Source of the DNA: Arcanobacterium ihumii
GTDB taxonomy: Bacteria > Actinomycetota > Actinomycetes > Actinomycetales > Actinomycetaceae
Direction of reading: 5' to 3'
DNA: 64,000 nt
Assembly: GCF_900604515.1 (NCBI RefSeq)
Contig: NZ_UWOS01000001.1
Span: forward strand, 62,001 to 126,000
The number at the start of each line of letters is the position of its first letter. The stretch's first letter is position 1. The notes beneath the pieces are model-generated. The model was not told the DNA's origin. It searched no databases and was given only the letters and a program-made list of their open reading frames with translations. Position numbers and translations under genes: made by a program. Below are positions 8,414 through 16,631 of the stretch, one piece after another.

Positions 8414-9244
8414 ATGCGAAATTTCAAAAAGATCATTGCAGTATCTGCAGTAGCTACGCTTTCACTGGCCGCTTGCTCCTCGTCCGGATCGAACGATTCA
8501 GACGGAAAGAACGCCGACGGCGTCGTCACACTTACTGTGGGAGCCTCGCCCGTTCCACACGCAGATATCCTTCGTTTTGTTGACGAAAAGCTCGCTAAGG
8601 ATGCTGGTATCGATCTAGAAATCAAGGAATACACCGATTATGTGCAACCAAACGTAGCTCTTGATGCTCAAGAACTTGATGCAAACTTCTTCCAGCATCT
8701 TCCATACCTTGAGTCTGAAGTAAAGGAGAAGGGATTTAAGTTTGAGCATGGAAAAGGCGTCCACATTGAGCCTTACGCCTTATTCTCAAAAAAGTACAAG
8801 AAACTTGAAGATATCCCTACAGGCGGACGTATCCTCGTTAACAATGACCCTTCGAACCAAGCACGCGCACTTTTGCTTCTTGAGCAACAAGGACTGATTA
8901 AGCTCAAGAACACGAAGAATCCTACTCTTCTCGATATCGAGAGTAGCCCTAAGAACCTCAAGGTTGTTGAATCCGAAGCTCCAGCAATTCCGGTTCAGCT
9001 TCCTGACGCGGATGCCGCCGTTATCAATGGAAACTTTGCGCTTGAAGCGGGTCTAGTACCGTCCAAAGACGCTCTAGCAGTCGAATCTGGTGAGAACAAC
9101 CCATACGCTAACCTCCTCGCATGGAACAGGGATTCAAAGAAGGTTGAAGCTATCCAAAAACTTGACAAACTTTTGCATTCCCCAGAGGTTGCAAGTTTTA
9201 TCAAGGATAAGTACCCGAATGGTGAAATCATTCCTGCTTTCTGA
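8414..9244 (+). CDS. metQ: Methionine-binding lipoprotein
   Basis: Extracytoplasmic substrate-binding lipoprotein of the NlpA/MetQ family, 276 residues. A signal peptide with lipobox LAAC (cysteine about residue 21) is followed by a serine/aspartate-rich linker and the fold motifs VTLTVGASPVPHADIL, YTDYVQPNVALDAQELDANFF and NNPYANLLAW, all family hallmarks. The frame is open from a GTG at 8384, but the ATG at 8414 has AAAGGAAG upstream and begins the signal peptide. Last gene of the met operon; a strong hairpin terminator follows. Confidence 0.94.
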   Translation: MRNFKKIIAVSAVATLSLAACSSSGSNDSDGKNADGVVTLTVGASPVPHADILRFVDEKLAKDAGIDLEIKEYTDYVQPNVALDAQELDANFFQHLPYLESEVKEKGFKFEHGKGVHIEPYALFSKKYKKLEDIPTGGRILVNNDPSNQARALLLLEQQGLIKLKNTKNPTLLDIESSPKNLKVVESEAPAIPVQLPDADAAVINGNFALEAGLVPSKDALAVESGENNPYANLLAWNRDSKKVEAIQKLDKLLHSPEVASFIKDKYPNGEIIPAF

Positions 9245-9300
9245 TCTTTGAACTCGAGCCTTTTGTAGCTTCATCGAAGTAATGGGAATCCTGCAAAAAC

Positions 9301-9352
9301 AGTGGTGTGGGTGAGCTTAGAAATCCCAAGCTCACCCACACCACTTTGTTTT
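9301..9352. terminator. Bidirectional terminator between metQ and tetR-type gene
   Basis: Arms of 18 bases (AGTGGTGTGGGTGAGCTT at 9301-9318 and its exact complement at 9328-9345), a nine-base loop, a T-rich tail TTGTTTT on the plus side and an A-rich stretch on the other side, so it can act in both directions. Confidence 0.9.
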
Positions 9353-9389
9353 CCGGGTAAGTCTAGTCTTTAATCAATCTAAACCGCGA

Positions 9390-9998
9390 TTAATCTTGAT
9401 CGCGCCCAACTATTACTACTGCCCTGATGGATGCCGCTATTTCTTCCAATGGGCGTTCCTTAGAATGAATTCGCCAAGCTAATCCGGCCATGAGCGTCGC
9501 GCCAAGTACGCTATTGGCTGCAATCGATGGATCAAGTGTAGGATCTACTTCGTTCCGCTTTTGCCCTTCAATAAGAGCTTCTTCAATTAGAAGTGAAATA
9601 TTACGGTGCCACTTGCGCGTTGTATCATACCAAGATCGATCAGTACGGAAGAATTCGGAAGCTAGTAGTTTCGCCGTCTTCTCACGATCTCGGATAGCAC
9701 CTAGCATCTCAGTGATCATTGCAGAAATGGCCTTCCAACCATACAAATCGCCGATCGCTGCGGCTAGGTGGTCACGCATATCCTCAAGGTAGTAGCTCAG
9801 GAGGGCATCTACTAAACCTGACTTGGAGCCAAAGTTATAGTAGATGCTCCCCTTCGCTACTTTGGCAGTAGCAGCAATGTCGTCGACGGAAGTCGCAGAC
9901 ACACTTTTCTCTGCGAACAGACCTAGAGCAGCTTCAAAAACCGCTTCACGCGTATCTCCACGCCGTGCCGTTCTACCGTCAATGTGCTTCATTGCCAT
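9390..9998 (-). CDS. TetR family transcriptional regulator
   Basis: Repressor of 202 residues. N-terminal helix-turn-helix (REAVFEAALGLFAEKSVSATS, then VDDIAATAKVAKGSIYYNFGSKSGL) is a canonical TetR DNA-binding domain; the C-terminal domain is ligand-binding and not diagnostic. GAGGAAGG seven bases before the ATG supports the start. It is the last gene of the minus-strand run ABC ATPase - YhgE/Pip - TetR, 24 bases after the YhgE stop, so it probably controls its own operon through the palindrome at 13110-13123. Confidence 0.9.
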   Translation of the reverse strand: MAMKHIDGRTARRGDTREAVFEAALGLFAEKSVSATSVDDIAATAKVAKGSIYYNFGSKSGLVDALLSYYLEDMRDHLAAAIGDLYGWKAISAMITEMLGAIRDREKTAKLLASEFFRTDRSWYDTTRKWHRNISLLIEEALIEGQKRNEVDPTLDPSIAANSVLGATLMAGLAWRIHSKERPLEEIAASIRAVVIVGRDQD

Positions 9999-10022
9999 TG
10001 CTCTACCTTCCTCAAAAACTAA

Positions 10023-12380
10023 TTAAAGTGACAATGCCGGGTGAAGCGAATTCACATTCCACACCCGCTTGCGTGCCGTTGCTGCAATGCTAATTGCAAC
10101 CGAAGCGATTGTAATGACCAATAGAACCACAACCGCGAATCCTAGACGCGCTTCCACTCCACCAGTAATTGTTTCACGTAATCCTTCAACTGCATAAGTC
10201 ATCGGCATCCACGGATGGAGAACTTGGAAGAATTTCGGAGTTACGTCCGCTGGATAGGTTCCGCCAGCCGATGCCAGCTGAACCATCAAGAACACGATTG
10301 CGATCAATTTACCTGGCGCCGCACCGAACACGGCTTGGATTGCGTGCTGGATAGTCATGAAGGCTGCACCAACGAGTAGCGTGAAACCGATGGTTCCCCA
10401 TGTATGTGTGTAGTCAACGCCAACTGCCCAGTGCATGACTCCTAACATGATCAAAACCTGACCGGTAAGAAGCGCCAAAGCAGGCTGCAAAATCGATGCT
10501 ACGATTCTCCAGCTACGTGCTGAAGTGAGCATTAGCCGCGTAGGTAGTGGGCGAAGGAGCAACCACGTGATCAGCGAACCAACCCAGAGAGCAAGGGACA
10601 TGAAGAACGGAGCAAAACCCTCTCCCCACGACTCAGCCGGGTTCTCGTTTTCATTAGCAAGCGTTATAGGATGTGAAATCGCCTTAGATTGGACCTTCAC
10701 CATTTCTTGAGAGGAGGATGGTAGCTTATCCGCTCCTTCGCCAAGCTTCTGCGCCAGTTCATGTGCCCCATCAGATGCCTGCTGGGAACCATCAGCGAGT
10801 TTATTAGCACCATCTACAAGCTTCCCAGCACCGTCAGCTAGTTGGTTTGAGCCATCGGCAAGCTGACCAGTCGCATCTCCAGCCTTATGAGCGCCCACGC
10901 TGAGCTGTTCGAGCCCAGAGCTCAGCTTCGTTGAACCTTGGCTGAGTTGATTAGCACCCGTCGAGAGTTCATTGAGCTTCGAGGCCAAAGTTTGAGCACC
11001 GCTTGCCAGTGGCGTCAAACCAGAGCTCAGAGAACCTGCTCCCGCATCGATCTTTGTAACTGCGCTTACGAGGTTCTCGTTCGTCGTAGAATTGGTTCCC
11101 GCATAGAGCTGGTCAATTCCAGGAACGAGTTTATTCTTCACACCAGCGTCGATAGCTGCTAATGAAGGGGCAAGTCCTGGGGTTTGTGCAGTACCATTCA
11201 ATCCATCGGATACTTGTTTAGCGCCCGCTGCAGTTTGTGCAATAGACTCACGGAGTTTCGTGGCAGCAATCTGCTGTTTCAACGGATCTCCGCTTTCGAG
11301 CATGGTAATCAAGGTATCGAGAGGTGCGCCTTGTACGGCTGCAACCCCATCGGATAGCTGTTTTGCTCCACTTGCAAGCTGTTGAGCGCCAGTTGTAGCT
11401 TTGTCAAGACTTGGCTGGAGTCCGGGGTTGGCTGGGTCGTTTGGATCTCCATGTACTCCACTATAGAGCTGCGCAACACCTCCAGCTAGAGTCTTTACGT
11501 TTCCAAGCAACTGGGTAGTTCCATTATGCAAAGTATTCGCTCCGGCTTGAGCCTGGGTGGCCCCACCAGAGAGTTTTTGTGCACCAGCCGACAACTGAGT
11601 TGCACCGGTCGCAAGTTGCCCTGATCCAGAGGTCAAAGCGATACTTCCGTTATGAGCTTGGTCAATTCCATCCTGAAGCTTGAGTGCTCCTTGTGCCAAC
11701 AGACCTATCCCTGACGACAATCTTCCTGCACCGTCGTTCAGTTTATTGGCTCCGTTTGCAAGCTCTGTATTTCCCGATTTCAGCTGATCGATTCCCCCAC
11801 CGAGCTGGCTGGCACCGTCGTGAGCTTTTGCCAGACCATCGTGAGCATCCGACAGGCCTGTCAGCATCTTTTCAGAAATCTCCTGGTTTACCGTTGAAGA
11901 AACACGGGTTCGAAGCTCTTTCATGGCATTTTGCCCGAGAATCGATCCAAGGAAAGAGTTCGCATCGTTATAGGTAACGTCAATATTTGCTTCTTGTGGC
12001 ATTTGAGTACCCAGAGAAATAATATTCGCCGAAAAATCCTTGGGAATCTTCAACATGAAATAGTATTTTCCACTTTCGATTCCGCGGGTTGCCTCTTGGG
12101 CATTCGTAACCGTAATGTCAAGTGGCTGTTCGTCCACAAGTTTTTTGACGACGTCATCACCAAAATGAGCCGTCTCACCATCTGTTGTGGTTGCTGACGT
12201 ATCTTCATTAACGACGGCGATGGGAAGATCACGAAGACGTTCCGTTGGATCCCAAAACGCCCATACGTACATTGCGCCATAGAGCAAAGGAATTAGCAAA
12301 ATAGCAACAATAGCCGCTCGCGTAAGCGGTAGCCGAAGGAAACGCTTGAGTTCGGTTCCATGTGTGTTCCAAGCAAACAT
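10023..12380 (-). CDS. YhgE/Pip family membrane protein with long Gly/Leu repeat
   Basis: Large membrane protein of 785 residues, related to phage infection protein (Pip) and to the ABC-2 permease fold. One N-terminal helix (about 17-40, AAIVAILLIPLLYGAMYVWA) leads into a long extracytoplasmic region; residues of roughly 180-560 are made of a repeated pattern of the kind L-x2-G-A-x2-L-x2-G, with many G, A, L, S, Q; the C-terminal 200 residues hold about five to six membrane helices. In firmicutes relatives are linked to bacteriocin/phage reception and ESX-type secretion; no function is proven here. Its start overlaps the stop of the ABC gene (TAATG), so both are translated together. Confidence 0.88.
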   Translation of the reverse strand: MFAWNTHGTELKRFLRLPLTRAAIVAILLIPLLYGAMYVWAFWDPTERLRDLPIAVVNEDTSATTTDGETAHFGDDVVKKLVDEQPLDITVTNAQEATRGIESGKYYFMLKIPKDFSANIISLGTQMPQEANIDVTYNDANSFLGSILGQNAMKELRTRVSSTVNQEISEKMLTGLSDAHDGLAKAHDGASQLGGGIDQLKSGNTELANGANKLNDGAGRLSSGIGLLAQGALKLQDGIDQAHNGSIALTSGSGQLATGATQLSAGAQKLSGGATQAQAGANTLHNGTTQLLGNVKTLAGGVAQLYSGVHGDPNDPANPGLQPSLDKATTGAQQLASGAKQLSDGVAAVQGAPLDTLITMLESGDPLKQQIAATKLRESIAQTAAGAKQVSDGLNGTAQTPGLAPSLAAIDAGVKNKLVPGIDQLYAGTNSTTNENLVSAVTKIDAGAGSLSSGLTPLASGAQTLASKLNELSTGANQLSQGSTKLSSGLEQLSVGAHKAGDATGQLADGSNQLADGAGKLVDGANKLADGSQQASDGAHELAQKLGEGADKLPSSSQEMVKVQSKAISHPITLANENENPAESWGEGFAPFFMSLALWVGSLITWLLLRPLPTRLMLTSARSWRIVASILQPALALLTGQVLIMLGVMHWAVGVDYTHTWGTIGFTLLVGAAFMTIQHAIQAVFGAAPGKLIAIVFLMVQLASAGGTYPADVTPKFFQVLHPWMPMTYAVEGLRETITGGVEARLGFAVVVLLVITIASVAISIAATARKRVWNVNSLHPALSL

Positions 12381-13078
12381 TAACGTTCCTCACGTGAGTT
12401 GTTCAAAATAATAACATTGTGCGACGAGCCTAAAGGAAGATTAAGAACATCTTCGCTGGTTGCCGAGGCGATCACAGTAACCCCTTGATCCGTAAGCCTG
12501 TTTAATACCTCAACCAAAACTTTACGATCATAGTTTTCGTGCAAAGAATCGAGGTCATCAAGTGCAAGAATTTTAGGCTCAGAAATAAGTGAAAGTGCAA
12601 TCCTGACTAGAAGGTTGTCTAACTCATTAAGTTCATAAACAAGATCCTTAGCATGAGGAATCTCGCGGTCTCCAAATACAGGAGCAAGATAACGCGCAAC
12701 ATCATCGTCGTGAATCCTAGGAATGTGGGTCCACGCGCGTGATTGCAACGATAACCGCTCGCGCAAGGTCGCACCGATAGTAACTTGTTCATCGAGTTCG
12801 TCTAAGTCTTGAATTCCCACGATCTCCGATTGCTCACGAACATGGCGTAGCCCCTTAGGAAGGTGATAGCCAAGTACGGTTAAGGAGGAATTCGAAGACA
12901 GCTTCAAACGTCCAGTCAGAGCGAGGAGTAAGGAGGTACGGCCAGAGCCACCATGTCCGAGCAACAGTGTTAAAGTGCCCGGGTAGATGGTGAAGTCCAG
13001 CGGTTCGATGACTGCGCCACGCGGTCCATTTAATGCCACCGATTTCGCTTCAATCACCGGATCATGTTGTGCATCCAT
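12380..13078 (-). CDS. Degenerate ABC-type ATP-binding protein paired with YhgE/Pip
   Basis: ABC-fold protein of 232 residues, probably the cytosolic partner of the YhgE/Pip protein. The Walker A loop reads GHGGSGRTS, with Arg where Lys is expected; the signature region reads LNELDNLLVRIALSL in place of LSGGQ; Walker B reads ILALDDLDSL with Asp for the catalytic Glu; the H-loop His is not evident (VIASATSED). So it may bind ATP poorly or work by a modified mechanism. I recall similar Arg variants beside actinobacterial YhgE genes, but could not check. The ATG at 13078 has GGAG six bases upstream; a longer start at 13099 would use no such site. Confidence 0.8.
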   Translation of the reverse strand: MDAQHDPVIEAKSVALNGPRGAVIEPLDFTIYPGTLTLLLGHGGSGRTSLLLALTGRLKLSSNSSLTVLGYHLPKGLRHVREQSEIVGIQDLDELDEQVTIGATLRERLSLQSRAWTHIPRIHDDDVARYLAPVFGDREIPHAKDLVYELNELDNLLVRIALSLISEPKILALDDLDSLHENYDRKVLVEVLNRLTDQGVTVIASATSEDVLNLPLGSSHNVIILNNSREER

Positions 13079-13109
13079 TGTTATTCTCCACGTCCACATA
13101 TGTTTTTAT

Positions 13110-13123
13110 ACTGACTAGTCAGT
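13110..13123. promoter_or_regulatory. TetR-type operator palindrome upstream of ABC-YhgE-TetR operon
   Basis: ACTGACTAGTCAGT is a perfect 14-base palindrome 32 bases before the start codon at 13078. TATAAA directly follows it on the minus strand (a likely -10), so a bound repressor would block the promoter. The TetR protein of the same operon is the natural candidate. Confidence 0.75.
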
Positions 13124-13176
13124 TTTATATTATTCGCGAGGTGAACGCAAGTTTTTGTTAGGTAAGAAACACAAAC

Positions 13177-13220
13177 AAAAGTGTTGATGGATGCACACTA
13201 TTGCACCCATCAACACTTTT
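13177..13220 (-). terminator. Terminator of dhaKLM operon
   Basis: Arms at 13177-13195 and 13202-13220 pair over 19 positions with one mismatch and a six-base loop; on the minus strand the stem ends in TTTTGTTTGTG. Lies 29 bases after the dhaM stop. The A/T flanks on both sides would also let it act on the other strand. Confidence 0.85.
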
Positions 13221-13248
13221 ATTGAGATTCAATTATTCGCTTTTAAGG

Positions 13249-13968
13249 TTATTCGCCCATTCCTTCACGGACAAATGCCACTATTGCATCGAGAGCTTCT
13301 GTATCCTGCGCGCCAGTGGCCCTGATATGGAGAACATCTCCCAGCCCTGCACCGAGAGACATAAGATCCATCATCGAATCTGCCTCCACTGGTCCTCTCT
13401 CCTCGGAAGAGATTTCCACTCGCGCATCAAATTCGGAAACGAGTTGAGCAAGTCGGCCCGCCGGGCGCGCATGGAGACCAACATCGTTGACGATTTCGAC
13501 ATCCGCTTCGCAAGCCGACGACGATCCTTCTTCTAGCGAAGAAACACCCTCAACAGAAACTCCAGCTTCGTCCTCTCCTAAAGCTTGGCGTTTAGCGTTC
13601 AAGCTATTTTCAGCTAGATGAATGACCTGGTCCATGCTGTTGCCAGTAGCTGCAGCTACAACTCCTGCCGTAATTCCCTCAACGAAAGGTGCAGAACAAA
13701 TGTGCGCATCGCTTTCGAGCAAATCGATCGCAGTTTGAGCGCTCATCACTGCAGATCCCATATCGACGAAGATAACAACACCGTCTCCAGAATCGACCTC
13801 ATCGATAGACGTCATGATTTGAGTGGCATCTGTGCCGAAACTACCGTCATCTAAACCGGCGGCAATTGAGATTTTCGGCGGATTTGCATGCACCATGATA
13901 TTGGCAAGGTCCACAGCCGCTTGTGCAAGCTTCCTCGAATGAGAAACTACAACGATTCCAACGCTCAT
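13249..13968 (-). CDS. dhaM: PTS-dependent dihydroxyacetone kinase, phosphoryl donor subunit DhaM
   Basis: Passes phosphate from the PTS (enzyme I/HPr) to the ADP held by DhaL. 239 residues: an N-terminal mannose-IIA-like domain (MSVGIVVVSHSRKLAQ, phospho-His 9; FVDMGSAVMS) to about residue 130, a Ser/Glu-rich linker, then a complete HPr domain from about 160 with the phosphorylation motif GLHARPAG. The enzyme I domain found in some enterobacterial DhaM is absent. It overlaps dhaL by four bases (ATGA) and is the last gene of dhaKLM. Confidence 0.93.
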   Translation of the reverse strand: MSVGIVVVSHSRKLAQAAVDLANIMVHANPPKISIAAGLDDGSFGTDATQIMTSIDEVDSGDGVVIFVDMGSAVMSAQTAIDLLESDAHICSAPFVEGITAGVVAAATGNSMDQVIHLAENSLNAKRQALGEDEAGVSVEGVSSLEEGSSSACEADVEIVNDVGLHARPAGRLAQLVSEFDARVEISSEERGPVEADSMMDLMSLGAGLGDVLHIRATGAQDTEALDAIVAFVREGMGE

Positions 13969-14573
13969 GAAACGGCTCCTGCAAGAGCTTCAAACAGCAT
14001 GGTTGCCGACGTCGCTCCCGGATCTTGGTGTCCGATAGAACGTTCACCCAGGTAAGATGCACGCCCTTTCTTCGCCAACATGGGAGTAGTTGCGTCGCGC
14101 CCAGCTGCGGCTGCGTCAAAAGCAGCTTGTGCGCCAGATGCCACGTCACCGGCTGCTTCGAGCGTTTCGATCGCTGGCGTGATGGCATCAACCATCGTTT
14201 TCTCACCGAGTTCTGCTTTTCCTCGAGCAACGAGGCCATCAAGTCCTGCTCGCAGAGCGTGGATGAAGACTTCGTCAGCTACCTCGGTTTGTGCACCTAA
14301 TTCCTTCGCTGCTTTAAGGAAGAACGTTCCATAGAGAGGTCCTGATGTTCCGCCAACTTTGGAGAGCATGGTCATTCCCAGTCCTTTGAGTTGAGCCTCA
14401 AGATTAGAGGCATCGGCTAAAACAGGAACCGCCGCATTCATTCCTCGAGCCATATTTCCACCATGGTCGGCATCGCCGATCGGAGAATCAAGCTCGGTAA
14501 GCATGGCTGCGTTTTCTTGAATCAGATCTCCAAAACGACCAATCCATGCTGTAACAAATTCAGTTGTAATCAC
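13965..14573 (-). CDS. dhaL: Dihydroxyacetone kinase, ADP-binding subunit DhaL
   Basis: Holds ADP/ATP and transfers phosphate to dihydroxyacetone bound to DhaK, giving DHAP. About 202 residues, all-helical. The nucleotide/Mg-binding motif LDSPIGDADHGGNMARGM carries the conserved Asp residues, and KVGGTSGPLYGTFF plus the late RASYLGERSIGHQDPGATS loop are typical. The frame is open from a GTG at 14588 inside dhaK; I choose the GTG at 14573 because GGGGAGAG lies five bases before it and it begins two bases after the dhaK stop. Confidence 0.92.
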   Translation of the reverse strand: MITTEFVTAWIGRFGDLIQENAAMLTELDSPIGDADHGGNMARGMNAAVPVLADASNLEAQLKGLGMTMLSKVGGTSGPLYGTFFLKAAKELGAQTEVADEVFIHALRAGLDGLVARGKAELGEKTMVDAITPAIETLEAAGDVASGAQAAFDAAAAGRDATTPMLAKKGRASYLGERSIGHQDPGATSATMLFEALAGAVS

Positions 14574-14575
14574 GA

Positions 14576-15571
14576 TTACTCTCCCCACCGCATTCCTGCG
14601 GTAACTACTGGTGCGTCGAAGTACTTCACCATTTCGTTATCTGCCTTGAGAATGGTAACTGAACATCCAGCCATCTCCAGTGAAGTGATGTAGTTACCCA
14701 CAAGATTACGGGAAATCTTCACACCAGCCTCATCAAGTAACGCCTTCACTTCTGCGAAAACGATGTAGAGCTCGAGTAGCGGAGTTCCGCCCATTCCATT
14801 AACAAGCACAATCGTATCGGAGTTAGTAAAATCCAGATCTGCCAAAATTGGTTCAACTAACTGGCGTGCAATATCTTTTGCATCGGTGAATGACTCACGA
14901 TGGCGTCCTGGCTCACCGTGAATCCCAATGCCGATCTCCATCTCGTTTTCTGGTAAATCAAAGGTTGGTTTTCCAGCAGCAGGAACGGTACACGATGTCA
15001 ACGCCATTCCCATTGAGCGAACATTGTCTGCTACCCGCTGCGCAAGCTCAGTTACTTCGTCTAGACCCAGACCAGCTTCAGCCGCACCACCTACGATTTT
15101 TTCAAGTAGAACCGTACCGCCCACGCCACGACGGCCTGCGGTATACAAAGAATCCTGCACTGCGACGTCGTCTGCAACAACTACCGTACGCACTTCGATA
15201 CCTGTGTCTGCAGCAAGTTCAGCGGCCATTTCGAAATTGATGATATCGCCCGTGTAGTTCTTTACGATGTGGAGCACTCCTGCACCGCCGTCTACCTCAG
15301 TCGTTGCAGCTAGCATCTGATCTGGAGTTGGTGAGGTGAAAACTTCGCCAGCGCATGCCGCATCAAGCATACCTTTGCCAACATACCCGCCGTGAAGAGG
15401 CTCATGTCCAGAACCTCCACCAGAAATGATCGCAACCTTTCCCGCGTCTTTCTTGACAGAGCGAAGCACAACGCGGTTTTCGTGATCGACTCGTACATTC
15501 GAGTCCGAAGCTTCGATGCCACGTAGGGCATCTGCAACCACAGTTTCGGGAGAATTGATCAATTTCTTCAT
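14576..15571 (-). CDS. dhaK: Dihydroxyacetone kinase, substrate-binding subunit DhaK
   Basis: Binds dihydroxyacetone covalently through a His. 331 residues, the usual length. Seen are SGGGSGHEPLHGGYVGKGML (active-site loop), YTGDIINFEMAAELA, and IGIGIHGEPG, whose His is the covalent Dha ligand in the E. coli enzyme. CAAAGGAGT before the ATG is a strong ribosome binding site. First gene of dhaKLM. On the minus strand upstream, TATGAT at about 15610-15615 is a plausible -10. No DhaR or DhaS regulator and no glycerol dehydrogenase lies next to it. Confidence 0.95.
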   Translation of the reverse strand: MKKLINSPETVVADALRGIEASDSNVRVDHENRVVLRSVKKDAGKVAIISGGGSGHEPLHGGYVGKGMLDAACAGEVFTSPTPDQMLAATTEVDGGAGVLHIVKNYTGDIINFEMAAELAADTGIEVRTVVVADDVAVQDSLYTAGRRGVGGTVLLEKIVGGAAEAGLGLDEVTELAQRVADNVRSMGMALTSCTVPAAGKPTFDLPENEMEIGIGIHGEPGRHRESFTDAKDIARQLVEPILADLDFTNSDTIVLVNGMGGTPLLELYIVFAEVKALLDEAGVKISRNLVGNYITSLEMAGCSVTILKADNEMVKYFDAPVVTAGMRWGE

Positions 15572-15908
15572 GGCGAACTCCTTTGTTTAGAAGAAATGTT
15601 TTGTATCATATTCGGTATGTACAGTAGCTTTCTAAAGATCAAGGTTCAATAATCCCAGCACCGTCAGTACCGGAGAGTTACCGTTCTTGTATCTCCAGAA
15701 TGCCTGAAGTTTATAACATTTTCTAGACTAAAATATAACTATCTCTTAAACATCCGTGTGACCACAATAATCCACACTATACGCTTTGCTTTTATTACTT
15801 TAGGCGCGCATCTTGCTAAGCTTAGCAAGCAATAAATTGGGTATCCAGAGCGCACATTTTCGTTCACTATCCAATCAACTCTCCATCATAGATAATCAGG
15901 GAGTACAC
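15572..15908. promoter_or_regulatory. Divergent control region between dhaK and pcs-like gene
   Basis: 337 bases without a gene. It holds the dhaK promoter side, with an imperfect dyad TGTATCATA...TATGTACA near 15601-15622, and an 18-base perfect palindrome at 15812-15829 on the pcs side. Confidence 0.45.
15812..15829. promoter_or_regulatory. 18-base perfect palindrome upstream of pcs-like gene
   Basis: CTTGCTAAGCTTAGCAAG reads the same on both strands. It lies 79 bases before the ATG at 15909 and has no loop, so it fits a dimeric repressor operator better than an RNA terminator. The regulator is not known. Confidence 0.5.
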
Positions 15909-16631
15909 ATGCCCGACCAGGCTCCTTCTACCTCTTTCCAACGCCTCATCGCATGGGGAGTCCATTCTTTCACGCTCTCCGGGCTGGTATTTGCTTGCCT
16001 TGCAACTCTTTCGCTTATCGATCGAGAGATTGAGTGGATGTGGTTCTGGCTCGGAATCGCCATGGTTATCGATGCCCTTGACGGGACACTTGCACGCAAA
16101 GCTCGTGTAAAGGAATTCGTCGATTGGTTTGACGGTGGAATCGTCGACATCGCGATTGATTACTTGACATGGACATTCATCCCCGCAGTGTTTATGTACT
16201 TGTATCTACCACTTGGCCCGAAACCGCTAGCAATGGCATTGATGATTCTGATCGTAGTTTCATCTATGTTCTGCTATGCCAACAAACAGTGGAAATCAAC
16301 CGATTTTTACTTCGTCGGCTTCCCCGCTGCATGGAATATTGTGGCAGTTATCTTCTATGTCTTGGAAACAGGTTGGCTATTTAATGCTTCTGTAACCATT
16401 ATTCTTGCAATTCTTACCTTGGTTCCAACCCATTACACGCATCCATTCCGCGTCAAGAAACTCATGGCATTTAACATCACTGCCATTACTATTTGGATTA
16501 TGTCCGTTGCAACAATGGTTGCAATATATCCACAAAAGCCAGTTTGGTTGCTTGTGCTGTTCTGGGCCAGCGGTGCTTGGTTTATGCTGACCGGTATCCT
16601 GCGAACAATTCTTGGGCAAGATCCACGCTGA
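15909..16631 (+). CDS. pcs: CDP-alcohol phosphatidyltransferase, probable phosphatidylcholine synthase
   Basis: Membrane enzyme of 240 residues with about seven helices. The CDP-alcohol phosphotransferase signature D-x2-DG-x2-AR...G-x3-D-x3-D is present as DALDGTLARKARVKEF then GGIVDIAIDYLTW near residues 56-85. Beyond the signature, TDFYFVGFPAAWNIVAV and LTLVPTHYTHPFRVK match the pattern I know from bacterial Pcs, which joins choline directly to CDP-diacylglycerol; PssA and PgsA do not carry these blocks. GGGAG five bases before the ATG supports the start. Choline would have to come from the environment or host. Symbol given on this pattern match only. Confidence 0.75.
   Translation: MPDQAPSTSFQRLIAWGVHSFTLSGLVFACLATLSLIDREIEWMWFWLGIAMVIDALDGTLARKARVKEFVDWFDGGIVDIAIDYLTWTFIPAVFMYLYLPLGPKPLAMALMILIVVSSMFCYANKQWKSTDFYFVGFPAAWNIVAVIFYVLETGWLFNASVTIILAILTLVPTHYTHPFRVKKLMAFNITAITIWIMSVATMVAIYPQKPVWLLVLFWASGAWFMLTGILRTILGQDPR

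Noticed and set aside
10023-12380. Repeat pattern in YhgE/Pip considered as DNA tandem repeat or CRISPR-like array
   Set aside because: The repeat is visible only at the protein level; DNA units differ and have no spacers of constant length.
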